This document shows, in pieces, positions 1 to 7,541 of a stretch of DNA of 64,000 nt (position 1 is the stretch's first letter; every line of letters starts with the position of its first letter). Under the pieces are notes generated by a model. The model was not told where the DNA came from and did no database searches. It saw only the letters and a list, made by a program, of their open reading frames with translations. The position numbers were made by a program, and so were the translations under genes. Origin of the DNA: Bacillus timonensis (GTDB lineage: Bacteria > Bacillota > Bacilli > Bacillales > Bacillaceae_L); contig NZ_HE610985.1 of the NCBI RefSeq assembly GCF_000285535.1, positions 472,691 through 536,690 on the forward strand, read 5' to 3'.

Positions 1-42
1 ATGGACAAAAGAAGCTGACTTAAAAAATGGAATTGCAATAAA

Positions 43-90
43 AAAACTGGGTAGAAAGGAAGTCTCCTTATTCTACCCAGTTTTATTTTT
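43..90. terminator. Bidirectional intrinsic terminator
   Basis: A 14-bp perfect stem (left arm 43-56, right arm 71-84, core ACTGGGTAGAA) is followed by a T-rich run on the plus strand and preceded by an A-run, so it can stop transcription in both directions. It probably ends a gene that enters from the left edge and also the minus-strand tRNA-Sec transcript. Confidence 0.85.
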
Positions 91-205
91 TGACTTTTAT
101 ATTTTATTCAGCTAAATCATTCAACGTCTGCAGTTTTACCCATTCAAATAAAAAAACTTCTTTTCATAATCTATTGTTTGAAGAAGAACGAGTACCTAAA
201 AGACT

Positions 206-302
206 TGGCGGGACTGTGTGGGAATCGAACCCACCGGAGACGACACGCGCCTCCCTCAGGGTTTTGAAGACCCAGGGGGACACCAGTCACCCAGCCAACC
301 CC
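206..302 (-). tRNA. selC: Selenocysteine tRNA (anticodon UCA)
   Basis: Read on the minus strand, the 97-nt sequence starts GGGGTTGG and ends GTCCCGCCA with an encoded CCA. The acceptor arm pairs GGGGUUG with CAGUCCC. The T arm is GTGGG-TTCGATT-CCCAC. The anticodon loop is CTTCAAA, giving anticodon TCA, which reads UGA. A long variable arm (GGAG...CTCC) is present, as in serine-like tRNA-Sec. The length, UCA anticodon and long variable arm are diagnostic of tRNA-Sec. It lies back-to-back with selB, so the tRNA and its elongation factor are encoded together. Confidence 0.93.
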
Positions 303-319
303 AAAATAGATTACATTAC

Positions 320-349
320 ATTATATACAAGAATCTCTTTTTAAGGCAA
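320..349 (-). promoter_or_regulatory. Probable sigma-A promoter of tRNA-Sec
   Basis: On the minus strand a perfect TATAAT (325 down to 320) lies 18 bp from a TTGCCT hexamer (349 down to 344). Transcription would begin near 313, about ten bases before the tRNA 5' end at 302. Confidence 0.55.
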
Positions 350-441
350 ATAATAATCTTCTAACTTGTATTTATCACGTGATACCGAGTAAAGTAGAAG
401 GTAGAGTAAACGGGAAAAATGAAAAGTGAGGAGGGAGAAAA

Positions 442-2313
442 ATGGCTGATGCCTTTTATACAATCGGAATGGCAGGACATATTGACCATGGAAAGACAAC
501 CCTTACAAAAGCATTAACAGGGGTTGACACTGATCGTTTAAAAGAAGAAAAAGAACGGAATATATCCATTGAGCCTGGTTATGCACCACTTCTATTAGAT
601 AACGGGATTCACGTATCGATTGTGGATGTCCCTGGACATGAGCGATTTATTAGACAAATGATTGCAGGCGTTGCAGGGATTGACCTTGTCTTACTTGTGA
701 TTGCAGCGGATGAAGGTGTCATGCCACAAACAAAGGAACATCTCCAGATTTTGAACTTTTTGGGGATTAAAAAATGCATGGTCGTCGTTTCAAAGATTGG
801 CAGAGTGGAAGAAGATTTACTTGAACTCGCTGTCGATGAAATAAAAGACTTACTTACTGAAACAAATTATCAGGATGCACCGATTCTATTTGTTGATAGT
901 GTAACAAGCAAAGGAATCCCTGAACTAAAGCAATCCATTCAACAAGAAATCATGAGCCTTGAACAAAGAGATAGTAACGGCTCATTTCGCTTGCCAATTG
1001 ACCAAGCCTTTACTGTTCAAGGACATGGAACAGTTGTTAGAGGAACAGTATTCGAAGGAGTTGTTACGAAAGATCGCCAGTTAACATTATTGCCATCGGG
1101 GAAAAAGATAAAAATACGCCAACTCCAAGTACATAATCAAGAAACAGAAAAAGCACAAGCTGGGCAACGTGTTGCACTAAATATTACAGGTGCAACAAAG
1201 GACGAAATAAACCGTGGTGATGTGCTTGTTGATTCAGATAACTTTCAAGTGACAAAGACAATTGATATATCACTACAGCTAGTTTCCAAACTATCAATCC
1301 CACTTAAGCAGCGCTCACCAGTCAAGTTGCATGTTGGAACGACAGAAGCATACGGCAAAATAATCTTTTTTGATCGCAATGACGTACAAGAATCAGATGA
1401 AGAGATATTATGTCAGATACGGCTTAAGGATGATATTGTCGTCCGTCGTGGGGACAGATTTATTTTACGTAGACCTACTCCTATTGAAACACTTGGTGGC
1501 GGATGGGTCATTCAGCCCCTTGCGCATAAATACCGCTTTGGCCAAGAAACTATTACAATGCTAAATAGACAAAAGGAACGTTCACCTTCAGAGATCATTG
1601 AGGATTTGCTTCATCAGCATAAGCTATTATCCAAACTTCAGCTTATTCAATTATCCTCCCTACATGAGGAGGAGGTTGAAGCGATTTTATCGACTGGAAA
1701 ATACATCGAAATACATGAGAATGCCTATACTTCAAAACGAATCATTTCAGAACTAAATGAAGCTATCCTTAACAAATTGAAGGAATATCACGAAGAGTAT
1801 CCTCTACGAATAGGTATGAGTAAAGCTGAACTTCTTCAAATACTTGGACAACAAAAATATCTCGTTGAACATTGTGTAAACGAACTTATACAAACGAACG
1901 ATATAAAAAAGGATGAGCAATATTTATCGACATCTACTTTCCAGCCGTGTCTTCCAAAAGGGCCAATGGAGAATTTAGTAGAAACACTCCTTAATGATGG
2001 TATCCAACCAAAAAAATGGACAGATTATACAAAGGAAGCATCTATTACGAATCGAGAAGCCAATGAACTAAAAACGTACCTACTAAAAACGAATCAAGCA
2101 TTTTTACTTTCCGAAGAAACATTGATACACAAAATTGCTTTTGACAAAGCTGTTAACCAGTTAAGAGAAAAGACAGCTGACATTTTTAATTTGTCAGAGG
2201 CAAAAGAAATACTATCACTCTCACGTAAATATCTCATTCCTTTTTTGGAACTACTCGATAATCAGCATTTTACAACTCGCCAAGAAGGGAAGCGGGTATG
2301 GGTAAATAATTAG
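442..2313 (+). CDS. selB: Selenocysteine-specific elongation factor SelB
   Basis: The 623-residue protein is a GTPase that carries Sec-tRNA to ribosomes paused at UGA codons next to a SECIS hairpin. The N-terminal half is an EF-Tu-like GTPase with P-loop GHIDHGKTT (12-20) and DVPGH (62-66), followed by beta-barrel domains. The C-terminal ~250 residues are the winged-helix repeats that bind SECIS RNA, so the length matches the family. The start ATG has GAGGAGGG upstream. An oddity is the G4 guanine-recognition motif: the usual [NT]KxD reads SKIG (117-120), so the conserved Asp is Gly. The stop codon overlaps the ribosome binding site of the selenoprotein gene, giving a selB-selenoprotein operon. 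Confidence 0.95.
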   Translation: MADAFYTIGMAGHIDHGKTTLTKALTGVDTDRLKEEKERNISIEPGYAPLLLDNGIHVSIVDVPGHERFIRQMIAGVAGIDLVLLVIAADEGVMPQTKEHLQILNFLGIKKCMVVVSKIGRVEEDLLELAVDEIKDLLTETNYQDAPILFVDSVTSKGIPELKQSIQQEIMSLEQRDSNGSFRLPIDQAFTVQGHGTVVRGTVFEGVVTKDRQLTLLPSGKKIKIRQLQVHNQETEKAQAGQRVALNITGATKDEINRGDVLVDSDNFQVTKTIDISLQLVSKLSIPLKQRSPVKLHVGTTEAYGKIIFFDRNDVQESDEEILCQIRLKDDIVVRRGDRFILRRPTPIETLGGGWVIQPLAHKYRFGQETITMLNRQKERSPSEIIEDLLHQHKLLSKLQLIQLSSLHEEEVEAILSTGKYIEIHENAYTSKRIISELNEAILNKLKEYHEEYPLRIGMSKAELLQILGQQKYLVEHCVNELIQTNDIKKDEQYLSTSTFQPCLPKGPMENLVETLLNDGIQPKKWTDYTKEASITNREANELKTYLLKTNQAFLLSEETLIHKIAFDKAVNQLREKTADIFNLSEAKEILSLSRKYLIPFLELLDNQHFTTRQEGKRVWVNN

Positions 2314-2324
2314 GAGGTTTTATT

Positions 2325-2558
2325 ATGTACAAGGTATCAGTCGAATTTTGTATGCAGTGAAACTACGCACCAAAAGCCGCAGGTCTTGCGGAAAAACTCT
2401 TAACACATTTCAGACAAAACATTTCTACCTTCGAACTCATTCCTTCCTCAGGTGGAGTATTCGAGGTAACTGTTAATGAAGAAAAAATCTTCTCCAAAAA
2501 AGAAATAGGTAGGTTCCCAACAACTGAAGAGATTATTACACTAATGGAAACTATGTAA
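2325..2558 (+). CDS. SelW/Rdx-family selenoprotein (CxxU, in-frame TGA)
   Basis: This gene ends early if TGA is read as stop. Reading the TGA at 2358-2360 as selenocysteine gives a 77-residue protein beginning MYKVSVEFCMQU and containing GGVFEV and FSKKEIGRFP, the hallmarks of the SelT/SelW/SelH (Rdx) family. The CxxU motif is Cys9-Met-Gln-Sec12, placed after the first beta strand as in SelW. The family has a thioredoxin-like fold and is thought to act in thiol redox chemistry. AGGAGG at 2312-2317 overlaps the selB stop and sits 7 bases before ATG. A SECIS-like hairpin follows the TGA and a terminator follows the stop. Automatic annotation would probably miss or truncate it. Family membership, Sec codon, SECIS and selB linkage agree. 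Confidence 0.92.
2358..2391 (+). promoter_or_regulatory. Bacterial SECIS element with its Sec UGA codon
   Basis: The UGA is at 2358-2360. A hairpin with stem CCGCA (2377-2381) and TGCGG (2387-2391) presents loop GGTCT (2382-2386). The E. coli fdhF SECIS that SelB recognises has a very similar GCAGGUCUGC apex. The loop begins 21 nt after the UGA, inside the spacing known for bacterial SECIS elements. Confidence 0.88.
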
Positions 2559-2587
2559 GATGCCCTTTATAGAGGCATCTTTTTTTG
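2558..2587 (+). terminator. Terminator after the selenoprotein gene
   Basis: AGATGCC (2558-2564) pairs with GGCATCT (2574-2580), followed by a run of T. The stem begins at the last base of the TAA stop, which closes the selB operon. Confidence 0.85.
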
Positions 2588-2646
2588 CTTATACCTTTAT
2601 AACAGAAGGGAATACTAGTAAGAAAACTCTTTAAAAGGGGAAAGTT

Positions 2647-3573
2647 ATGAAAATCCTATGCATTGATGGGGGCGGAATTCGCGGAGTGTTTGCTGTTGCC
2701 ATTTTACGTGCAATTGAAAAAGAATATGATAAACCGATATCAACTATGTTCGATATGATTGCCGGAACAAGTACAGGTGCAATTATCGCAGCTTCTGCCA
2801 CGCTAGGACTAGGCATGGACGAGGTAGAGGAAAGCTATATTAAATATGGCAAAAAAATCTTCACAAAACAATCGCCATTCGGGTTTCTTAAAAGTGTGTA
2901 CAGTGATCGGTTTTTACGGCATTATATGCAAGAGACATTCGGTGAAACAACATTGTTTGACATAAAAAAACCTTTGCTCATCCCGACTGTTGATGTCACT
3001 CATGGAAATCCATTTGTCCACCGGTCGAATTATGGAAATGCTGAACAGGAGGATCCCTCTATTAAGCTTTGGGATGTTGTACTATCTTCGTGTTCAGCAC
3101 CCGTCTTTTTTCCACCTAATAATATAAACAATCATTATTTAGCAATCGATGGGGGACTTTGGGCTAATAATCCGTCACTTGTTTGTATTACGGAGGCACA
3201 GCACTACTTTAAAAAGAACTTACGAGACATTCATATTATGTCGATTGGAACAGGTTTGCAAAAGATTGATTTTTCCATTGAAGCAAAAAAAGAATGGGGG
3301 GTTAGTAAATGGCTACCATTTCATCTTCCATCCTTAAGAATGACACCAAAATTACTTGATCTTGCTTTACACTTATCATCAGAATCTGTAACCTATCATT
3401 GTCAACATCTGCTTCGTGATAACTATTTTCGAATCAATGTTGACCTTGGTCAGGAGGTTCCATTCGATGCCCCTGAACACATTGATTTCCTAAGTGAGCT
3501 TGGAAGTGATTCTTATCGAAAACATAGAAAAGAAATTGCTTCTTTTTTGACAAAGAAAGAGCCATCTAATTGA
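2647..3573 (+). CDS. Patatin-like phospholipase
   Basis: The 308-residue protein belongs to the patatin family of Ser-Asp dyad lipid acyl hydrolases. It has the oxyanion-loop motif GGGIRG (8-13), the nucleophile elbow GTSTG with Ser42, and the DGG motif with Asp168, so both catalytic residues are present. No signal peptide is seen, which suggests action on internal membranes or acyl esters. AAAGGGGAAAG precedes the ATG. It stands alone between the selenoprotein terminator and htpG; the -35 box of the htpG promoter overlaps its stop codon. The substrate cannot be told from sequence. Confidence 0.88.
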   Translation: MKILCIDGGGIRGVFAVAILRAIEKEYDKPISTMFDMIAGTSTGAIIAASATLGLGMDEVEESYIKYGKKIFTKQSPFGFLKSVYSDRFLRHYMQETFGETTLFDIKKPLLIPTVDVTHGNPFVHRSNYGNAEQEDPSIKLWDVVLSSCSAPVFFPPNNINNHYLAIDGGLWANNPSLVCITEAQHYFKKNLRDIHIMSIGTGLQKIDFSIEAKKEWGVSKWLPFHLPSLRMTPKLLDLALHLSSESVTYHCQHLLRDNYFRINVDLGQEVPFDAPEHIDFLSELGSDSYRKHRKEIASFLTKKEPSN

Positions 3574-3598
3574 CAGAGATAAAAATATATGGTATTTA
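3570..3598 (+). promoter_or_regulatory. Sigma-A promoter of htpG
   Basis: TTGACA (3570-3575) and TATTTA (3593-3598) are separated by 17 bp. The expected start point falls just before or at the CIRCE operator, the usual geometry for HrcA repression. Confidence 0.7.
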
Positions 3599-3609
3599 AA
3601 AAATGGGCG

Positions 3610-3636
3610 TTAGCACTTAGGTCCATTGAGTGCTAA
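3610..3636 (+). promoter_or_regulatory. CIRCE operator (HrcA site)
   Basis: TTAGCACTT, a 9-base spacer and GAGTGCTAA form the inverted repeat. It differs from the CIRCE consensus (TTAGCACTC-N9-GAGTGCTAA) at one base. It lies 50 bp before htpG and just downstream of the promoter, so HrcA should repress htpG until heat or misfolding stress. Confidence 0.9.
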
Positions 3637-3686
3637 TTTAATATAGAACAAATAGTCAAAGTTTTTATCGGAAAGGGGAACTAACA

Positions 3687-5567
3687 ATGGCGAAGAAACA
3701 ATTTAAAGCAGAGTCAAAAAGATTATTAGAGATGATGATCAACTCTATTTATTCGCAGCGCGAAGTATTCTTACGGGAGTTACTCTCAAACTCCAGTGAT
3801 GCGATTGACAAAATCTACTATAAATCATTAACTGACGACCGCTATCAATTTGACAAGGATAGCTATTTCATTAAAATCACTCCTGATAAGGAGAACAGAA
3901 CCCTTACAATTTCTGATACAGGAATCGGAATGACAAAGGAAGAACTTGAAACAAATCTTGGGACAATCGCAAAAAGTGGGTCCCTAGCGTTTAAAAAAGA
4001 AACTGAAATTAAAGATGGCCATGACATTATTGGACAGTTTGGCGTTGGATTTTATGCTGCTTTTATGGTTGCTGATGTCGTAACTGTTTATAGTAAAGCA
4101 CTTGGTAGTGAAGAAGCATACAAATGGGAATCAACGGGTGCAGATGGATACACCATTGAAACTGTGGACAAAGACACTGTTGGAACTGATATCATTTTAA
4201 AAATCAAGGAAAACACGGAAGACGAATCTTATGACGAGTTCTTAGAGCAATATCGTTTACAATCAATCATTAAAAAATACTCTGATTTCATTCGTTATCC
4301 AATTAAGATGGATGTTACAACTAGTAAGTTAAAAGAAGGCACTGAATCTGAATACGAGCAGGTTACAGAGGAACAAGTCATTAACAGTATGGTTCCAATT
4401 TGGAGAAAAAACAAAAGCGAACTAACTGATGAAGATTATGAAAAATTCTATAATGAAAAGCACTATGGTTTCGATAAGCCATTAAAACATATTCATATCA
4501 GTGTTGACGGTACAATCCGTTACAATGCCATTCTCTATCTTCCTGAAAATATTCCGTTTGATTATTACTCAAAGGAATATGAAAAAGGGCTGGAACTCTA
4601 TTCGAACGGTGTTCTTATTATGAACAAATGTGCCGACCTACTACCAGATTACTTCAGCTTTGTGAAGGGATTAGTAGATTCTGAGGATTTATCACTTAAT
4701 ATTTCAAGAGAAATGCTTCAGCAGGATCGGCAATTAAAGCTAATTGCGAAAAATATTAATAAGAAAATCAAAAGTGAATTACAAACCATGTTAAAAAATG
4801 AACGTGAAAAATATGAAACGTTCTATAATAGCTTTGGTCGACAATTAAAGTTTGGTGTGTATAGTGATTTTGGAAGCAATAAAGATACACTACAAGACTT
4901 GTTACTATTCTATTCTTCCAAAGACAAAAAGCTTGTCACATTAGATGAATATGTTTCAAGAATGCCAGAGGATCAAAAGTTCATTTATTATGCTACTGGT
5001 GAATCTGTTGAACGTATTGATAAACTTCCACAAACAGAACTTGTTGCTGATAAAGGCTATGAAATTCTTTATTTCACTGAGGATATTGATGAGTTTGCCA
5101 TTAAAATGCTCATGAAATATAAGGAAAAAGAATTCAAATCTGTTTCTAGTAGTGATTTGGGCTTCGAACCAAATGAAAGTGACAAAGCAACAGAAGAAGA
5201 GCAAAATGAAAACAAAGAACTATTTGAGTACATGAAAAATGCTTTGAGTGGTAAGGTAACAGATGTAAGAATCTCAAAACGTTTAAAAACACATCCAGTT
5301 TGCCTATCAACTGATGGCGAAATCTCCATTGAAATGGAAAAAGTCTTAAATGCGATGCCAGATAATCAAAATATTAAAGCTGACAAAGTATTGGAAATTA
5401 ACGTACATCACGAAGTTTTCCATTCATTAAAAAATGCATTTGAAACAGATAAAACAAAACTAGATTTGTACACTCACTTATTATATAACCAAGCGCTTCT
5501 AATCGAAGGTTTGCCAATCCAAGACCCAGTTGAGTTTACAAATGATATTTGTAAGATTATGGTTTGA
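3687..5567 (+). CDS. htpG: Molecular chaperone HtpG (Hsp90)
   Basis: The 626-residue protein is the bacterial Hsp90, an ATP-dependent dimeric chaperone of the cytosol. The N-terminal GHKL ATPase domain shows [11 protein letters not shown] (the Asn that coordinates Mg-ATP), DTGIGMT, and [13 protein letters not shown] as the lid and glycine-rich loop. The middle and C-terminal dimerisation domains follow, and length is normal. GAAAGGGG precedes the ATG. The operator upstream places it under HrcA. In B. subtilis htpG is a class III heat-shock gene without CIRCE, so the control here differs. A shared hairpin separates it from niaR on the other strand. Confidence 0.96.
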   Translation: MAKKQFKAESKRLLEMMINSIYSQREVFLRELLSNSSDAIDKIYYKSLTDDRYQFDKDSYFIKITPDKENRTLTISDTGIGMTKEELETNLGTIAKSGSLAFKKETEIKDGHDIIGQFGVGFYAAFMVADVVTVYSKALGSEEAYKWESTGADGYTIETVDKDTVGTDIILKIKENTEDESYDEFLEQYRLQSIIKKYSDFIRYPIKMDVTTSKLKEGTESEYEQVTEEQVINSMVPIWRKNKSELTDEDYEKFYNEKHYGFDKPLKHIHISVDGTIRYNAILYLPENIPFDYYSKEYEKGLELYSNGVLIMNKCADLLPDYFSFVKGLVDSEDLSLNISREMLQQDRQLKLIAKNINKKIKSELQTMLKNEREKYETFYNSFGRQLKFGVYSDFGSNKDTLQDLLLFYSSKDKKLVTLDEYVSRMPEDQKFIYYATGESVERIDKLPQTELVADKGYEILYFTEDIDEFAIKMLMKYKEKEFKSVSSSDLGFEPNESDKATEEEQNENKELFEYMKNALSGKVTDVRISKRLKTHPVCLSTDGEISIEMEKVLNAMPDNQNIKADKVLEINVHHEVFHSLKNAFETDKTKLDLYTHLLYNQALLIEGLPIQDPVEFTNDICKIMV

Positions 5568-5671
5568 TTTTTGGCTGATTATTTATCATTATAGCCAATA
5601 GAGGATTTATGGCCGTTAAATAGGAGTTTTTGCAAACTGGCTTTTTAATAACCAAATTAATGAAAATCCGA

Positions 5672-5700
5672 AAAGAGCAACAAAATTTTTGTTGCTCTTT
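5672..5700. terminator. Bidirectional terminator between htpG and niaR
   Basis: AAAGAGCAAC pairs with GTTGCTCTTT around an A/T loop. The two genes converge here and the element serves both strands. Confidence 0.8.
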
Positions 5701-5702
5701 GC

Positions 5703-6245
5703 TTACTGTTCACTCAATAAGATATTTACTTCACGTAATGCTTCACACGCTGTATCTAATGTTTCTACTGAATCGGCTTCAATCGTATGCAAATGTACGC
5801 CATTCGTTAACAACGAGAGAAGGGAAGCGTTAGTTTCAGATACTTTCTCAATAAACCGTTTGACCTCGAAACGATTTCTAATCATCAGTGACCCAGTTAA
5901 TTCCCCATATACAGGGTGTTCCACAATAACGTCGCGAACAGTTACACCATGATCGACCAAAATATTTAATTCTTCCGCCGTCTGCTCTGATGTGTGTTTA
6001 CACGCGATAATGCGTGAAAAGTTTTCCTGCTTTGTTTGTTCCTGTAAATAAATATAACCTTGGCTTGTAGCAACAATTGGTTCATTTTTCGCTTTTAATA
6101 ACGAAATATCTTGAACAATTACTTGACGACTCACATTGGCTCGCTTAGATAACTCCTCACCAATAATTGGGGTCTGGCTTTCCTTTAACCAATTGACTAT
6201 GGTTTCTCTCCGTTTTTCCCCTAAAAGCTTTTTATCTCCACTCAT
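5703..6245 (-). CDS. niaR: Niacin-responsive transcriptional repressor NiaR
   Basis: The 180-residue protein has an N-terminal winged helix (RANVSRQVIVQDISLLK region) and a C-terminal 3H domain whose histidines bind metal and sense nicotinate. In Bacillus this repressor (YrxA/NadR) controls the nad biosynthesis genes. It lies 14 bp downstream of the cysteine desulfurase gene and both are divergent from nadBCA, the same arrangement as in B. subtilis. I chose ATG at 6245 because GGAG is 8 bases upstream; a GTG three codons earlier is too close to that site. Confidence 0.88.
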   Translation of the reverse strand: MSGDKKLLGEKRRETIVNWLKESQTPIIGEELSKRANVSRQVIVQDISLLKAKNEPIVATSQGYIYLQEQTKQENFSRIIACKHTSEQTAEELNILVDHGVTVRDVIVEHPVYGELTGSLMIRNRFEVKRFIEKVSETNASLLSLLTNGVHLHTIEADSVETLDTACEALREVNILLSEQ

Positions 6246-6259
6246 AAATTTCACTCCAA

Positions 6260-7387
6260 TTAAAGCTGGCTAGTAATTTTTTGTAAAACTTCAATGACCT
6301 TATCAATATCTTCATTTTTCGTCATATGTCCGAAAGATAAACGAATAAGCTGTTTGGCTTCGTCTTCGGATTTTCCAATTGCTAACATCGTTTTAGAAGG
6401 ACTCTGTTTGCCAATTTGACATGCGCTTCCAGTAGATATTGCAATTCCATAACGATTGCATTCAAGCATGACATATTGCCCTTGTGCGCCCGAAACTGAC
6501 AATCCAACGATATGAGAAAGTTGATTGGTCGTATGTCCTTCAACAATTATCTCATGTTTCAATTTGGATAAACCCGTTAAAAGCCGTTCACGTAAACCAG
6601 AATATTTTCTACTATTTGCTTCCATTTCACTACAAATCACCTGTGCAGCGGTGATAAAGGACGCAATTCCTGGTACATTCACAGTTCCAGGACGGAACCC
6701 ATTTTCATGTGTAGTACCAGGCACTTGGATTCTCCACATAACAGAAGGGCGTATATAGCAAGCACCAACACCCTTTGGGCCATTTATTTTATGACTTGAA
6801 ATGGACAAACTATCAATATTTGCTTGTTTTACATCAATTGGAACCTTCCCAAAAGCTTGGACACAGTCAGTATGAAACAAAATATTTCGTTCTTGAAGGA
6901 ACTTTCCAATTTCTATAATTGGTTGAATCGTCCCAATTTCAGGGTTTGCAAACTGAATAGACACCAGTATGGTTTTATCCGTAATCGCTGATTGCAAATC
7001 CTCCAAATGCACCTGTCCATACCGGTCACAAGGGAGGTAGGTAACCTCGAAACCCTCTGTTTCGAGCTGCTTACATACATTATGAACAGATGAATGCTCC
7101 GTTGAACTTGTAATCAAGTGATTACCTTTATCTCGATGAGCATCAAGAAGGGAGCGAATGGCTAAGTGATTTGATTCAGAGCCTCCACTTGTAAAATAAA
7201 CCCCTTCAGCATCACCATTTATTTTATCAGCTAGCTCTTTACGACACAATTCAAGAAGCTGTTTTGCATGTGAACCGATATCATGTAAACTGCTCGGATT
7301 TCCAAAATACTTTCTTGAAACCTCTGTATATACCTGTAAAGCTTCCTCGCAAATCGGAGTCGTTGCTGCATTATCTAAGTAAATCAT
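6260..7387 (-). CDS. nifS: Cysteine desulfurase for NadA (NifS/NadS type)
   Basis: The 375-residue protein is a PLP-dependent NifS/IscS-class desulfurase. It starts MIYLDNAATTP, has the PLP lysine in SSHKINGPKGVG, and the cysteine loop STGSACQIG that forms the persulfide. Its place beside niaR and opposite nadBCA indicates that it supplies sulfur to the Fe-S cluster of quinolinate synthase NadA, as shown for the B. subtilis counterpart. ATG at 7387 gives the usual N terminus; an ATG four codons upstream directly abuts a GAGAGG and is less likely. Confidence 0.88.
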   Translation of the reverse strand: MIYLDNAATTPICEEALQVYTEVSRKYFGNPSSLHDIGSHAKQLLELCRKELADKINGDAEGVYFTSGGSESNHLAIRSLLDAHRDKGNHLITSSTEHSSVHNVCKQLETEGFEVTYLPCDRYGQVHLEDLQSAITDKTILVSIQFANPEIGTIQPIIEIGKFLQERNILFHTDCVQAFGKVPIDVKQANIDSLSISSHKINGPKGVGACYIRPSVMWRIQVPGTTHENGFRPGTVNVPGIASFITAAQVICSEMEANSRKYSGLRERLLTGLSKLKHEIIVEGHTTNQLSHIVGLSVSGAQGQYVMLECNRYGIAISTGSACQIGKQSPSKTMLAIGKSEDEAKQLIRLSFGHMTKNEDIDKVIEVLQKITSQL

Positions 7388-7467
7388 CGTCTCTACCATC
7401 CTCTCAATCTATCTAAATCAACTGTAACATAAAAAATATCTTGTCATTAGTCTATATTTGTGTAAAT

Positions 7468-7487
7468 ATAGGTGTCAAGACAGTTGT
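7468..7487. promoter_or_regulatory. Probable NiaR operator
   Basis: The palindrome TGTCAAGACA (7473-7482) sits between the divergent nifS-niaR and nadBCA operons. Read on the minus strand it is TGTCTTGACA flanked by ACAAC and CCTAT, which resembles the NiaR box as I remember it. The exact consensus should be checked. Confidence 0.5.
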
Positions 7488-7541
7488 AAACTAAATTTAT
7501 TTTTGTTGTTAAAATTCCTTGTAGTAAGGAGGCCATATCGT

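Noticed and set aside
1-42. Possible tail of an upstream gene (such as selA)
   Set aside because: Only a few codons are visible before stops at 16-18 or 19-21 in different frames; nothing can be assigned.
90-344. An 84-codon plus-strand reading frame at the left side
   Set aside because: It runs antisense through tRNA-Sec and has no coding signal or ribosome binding site.
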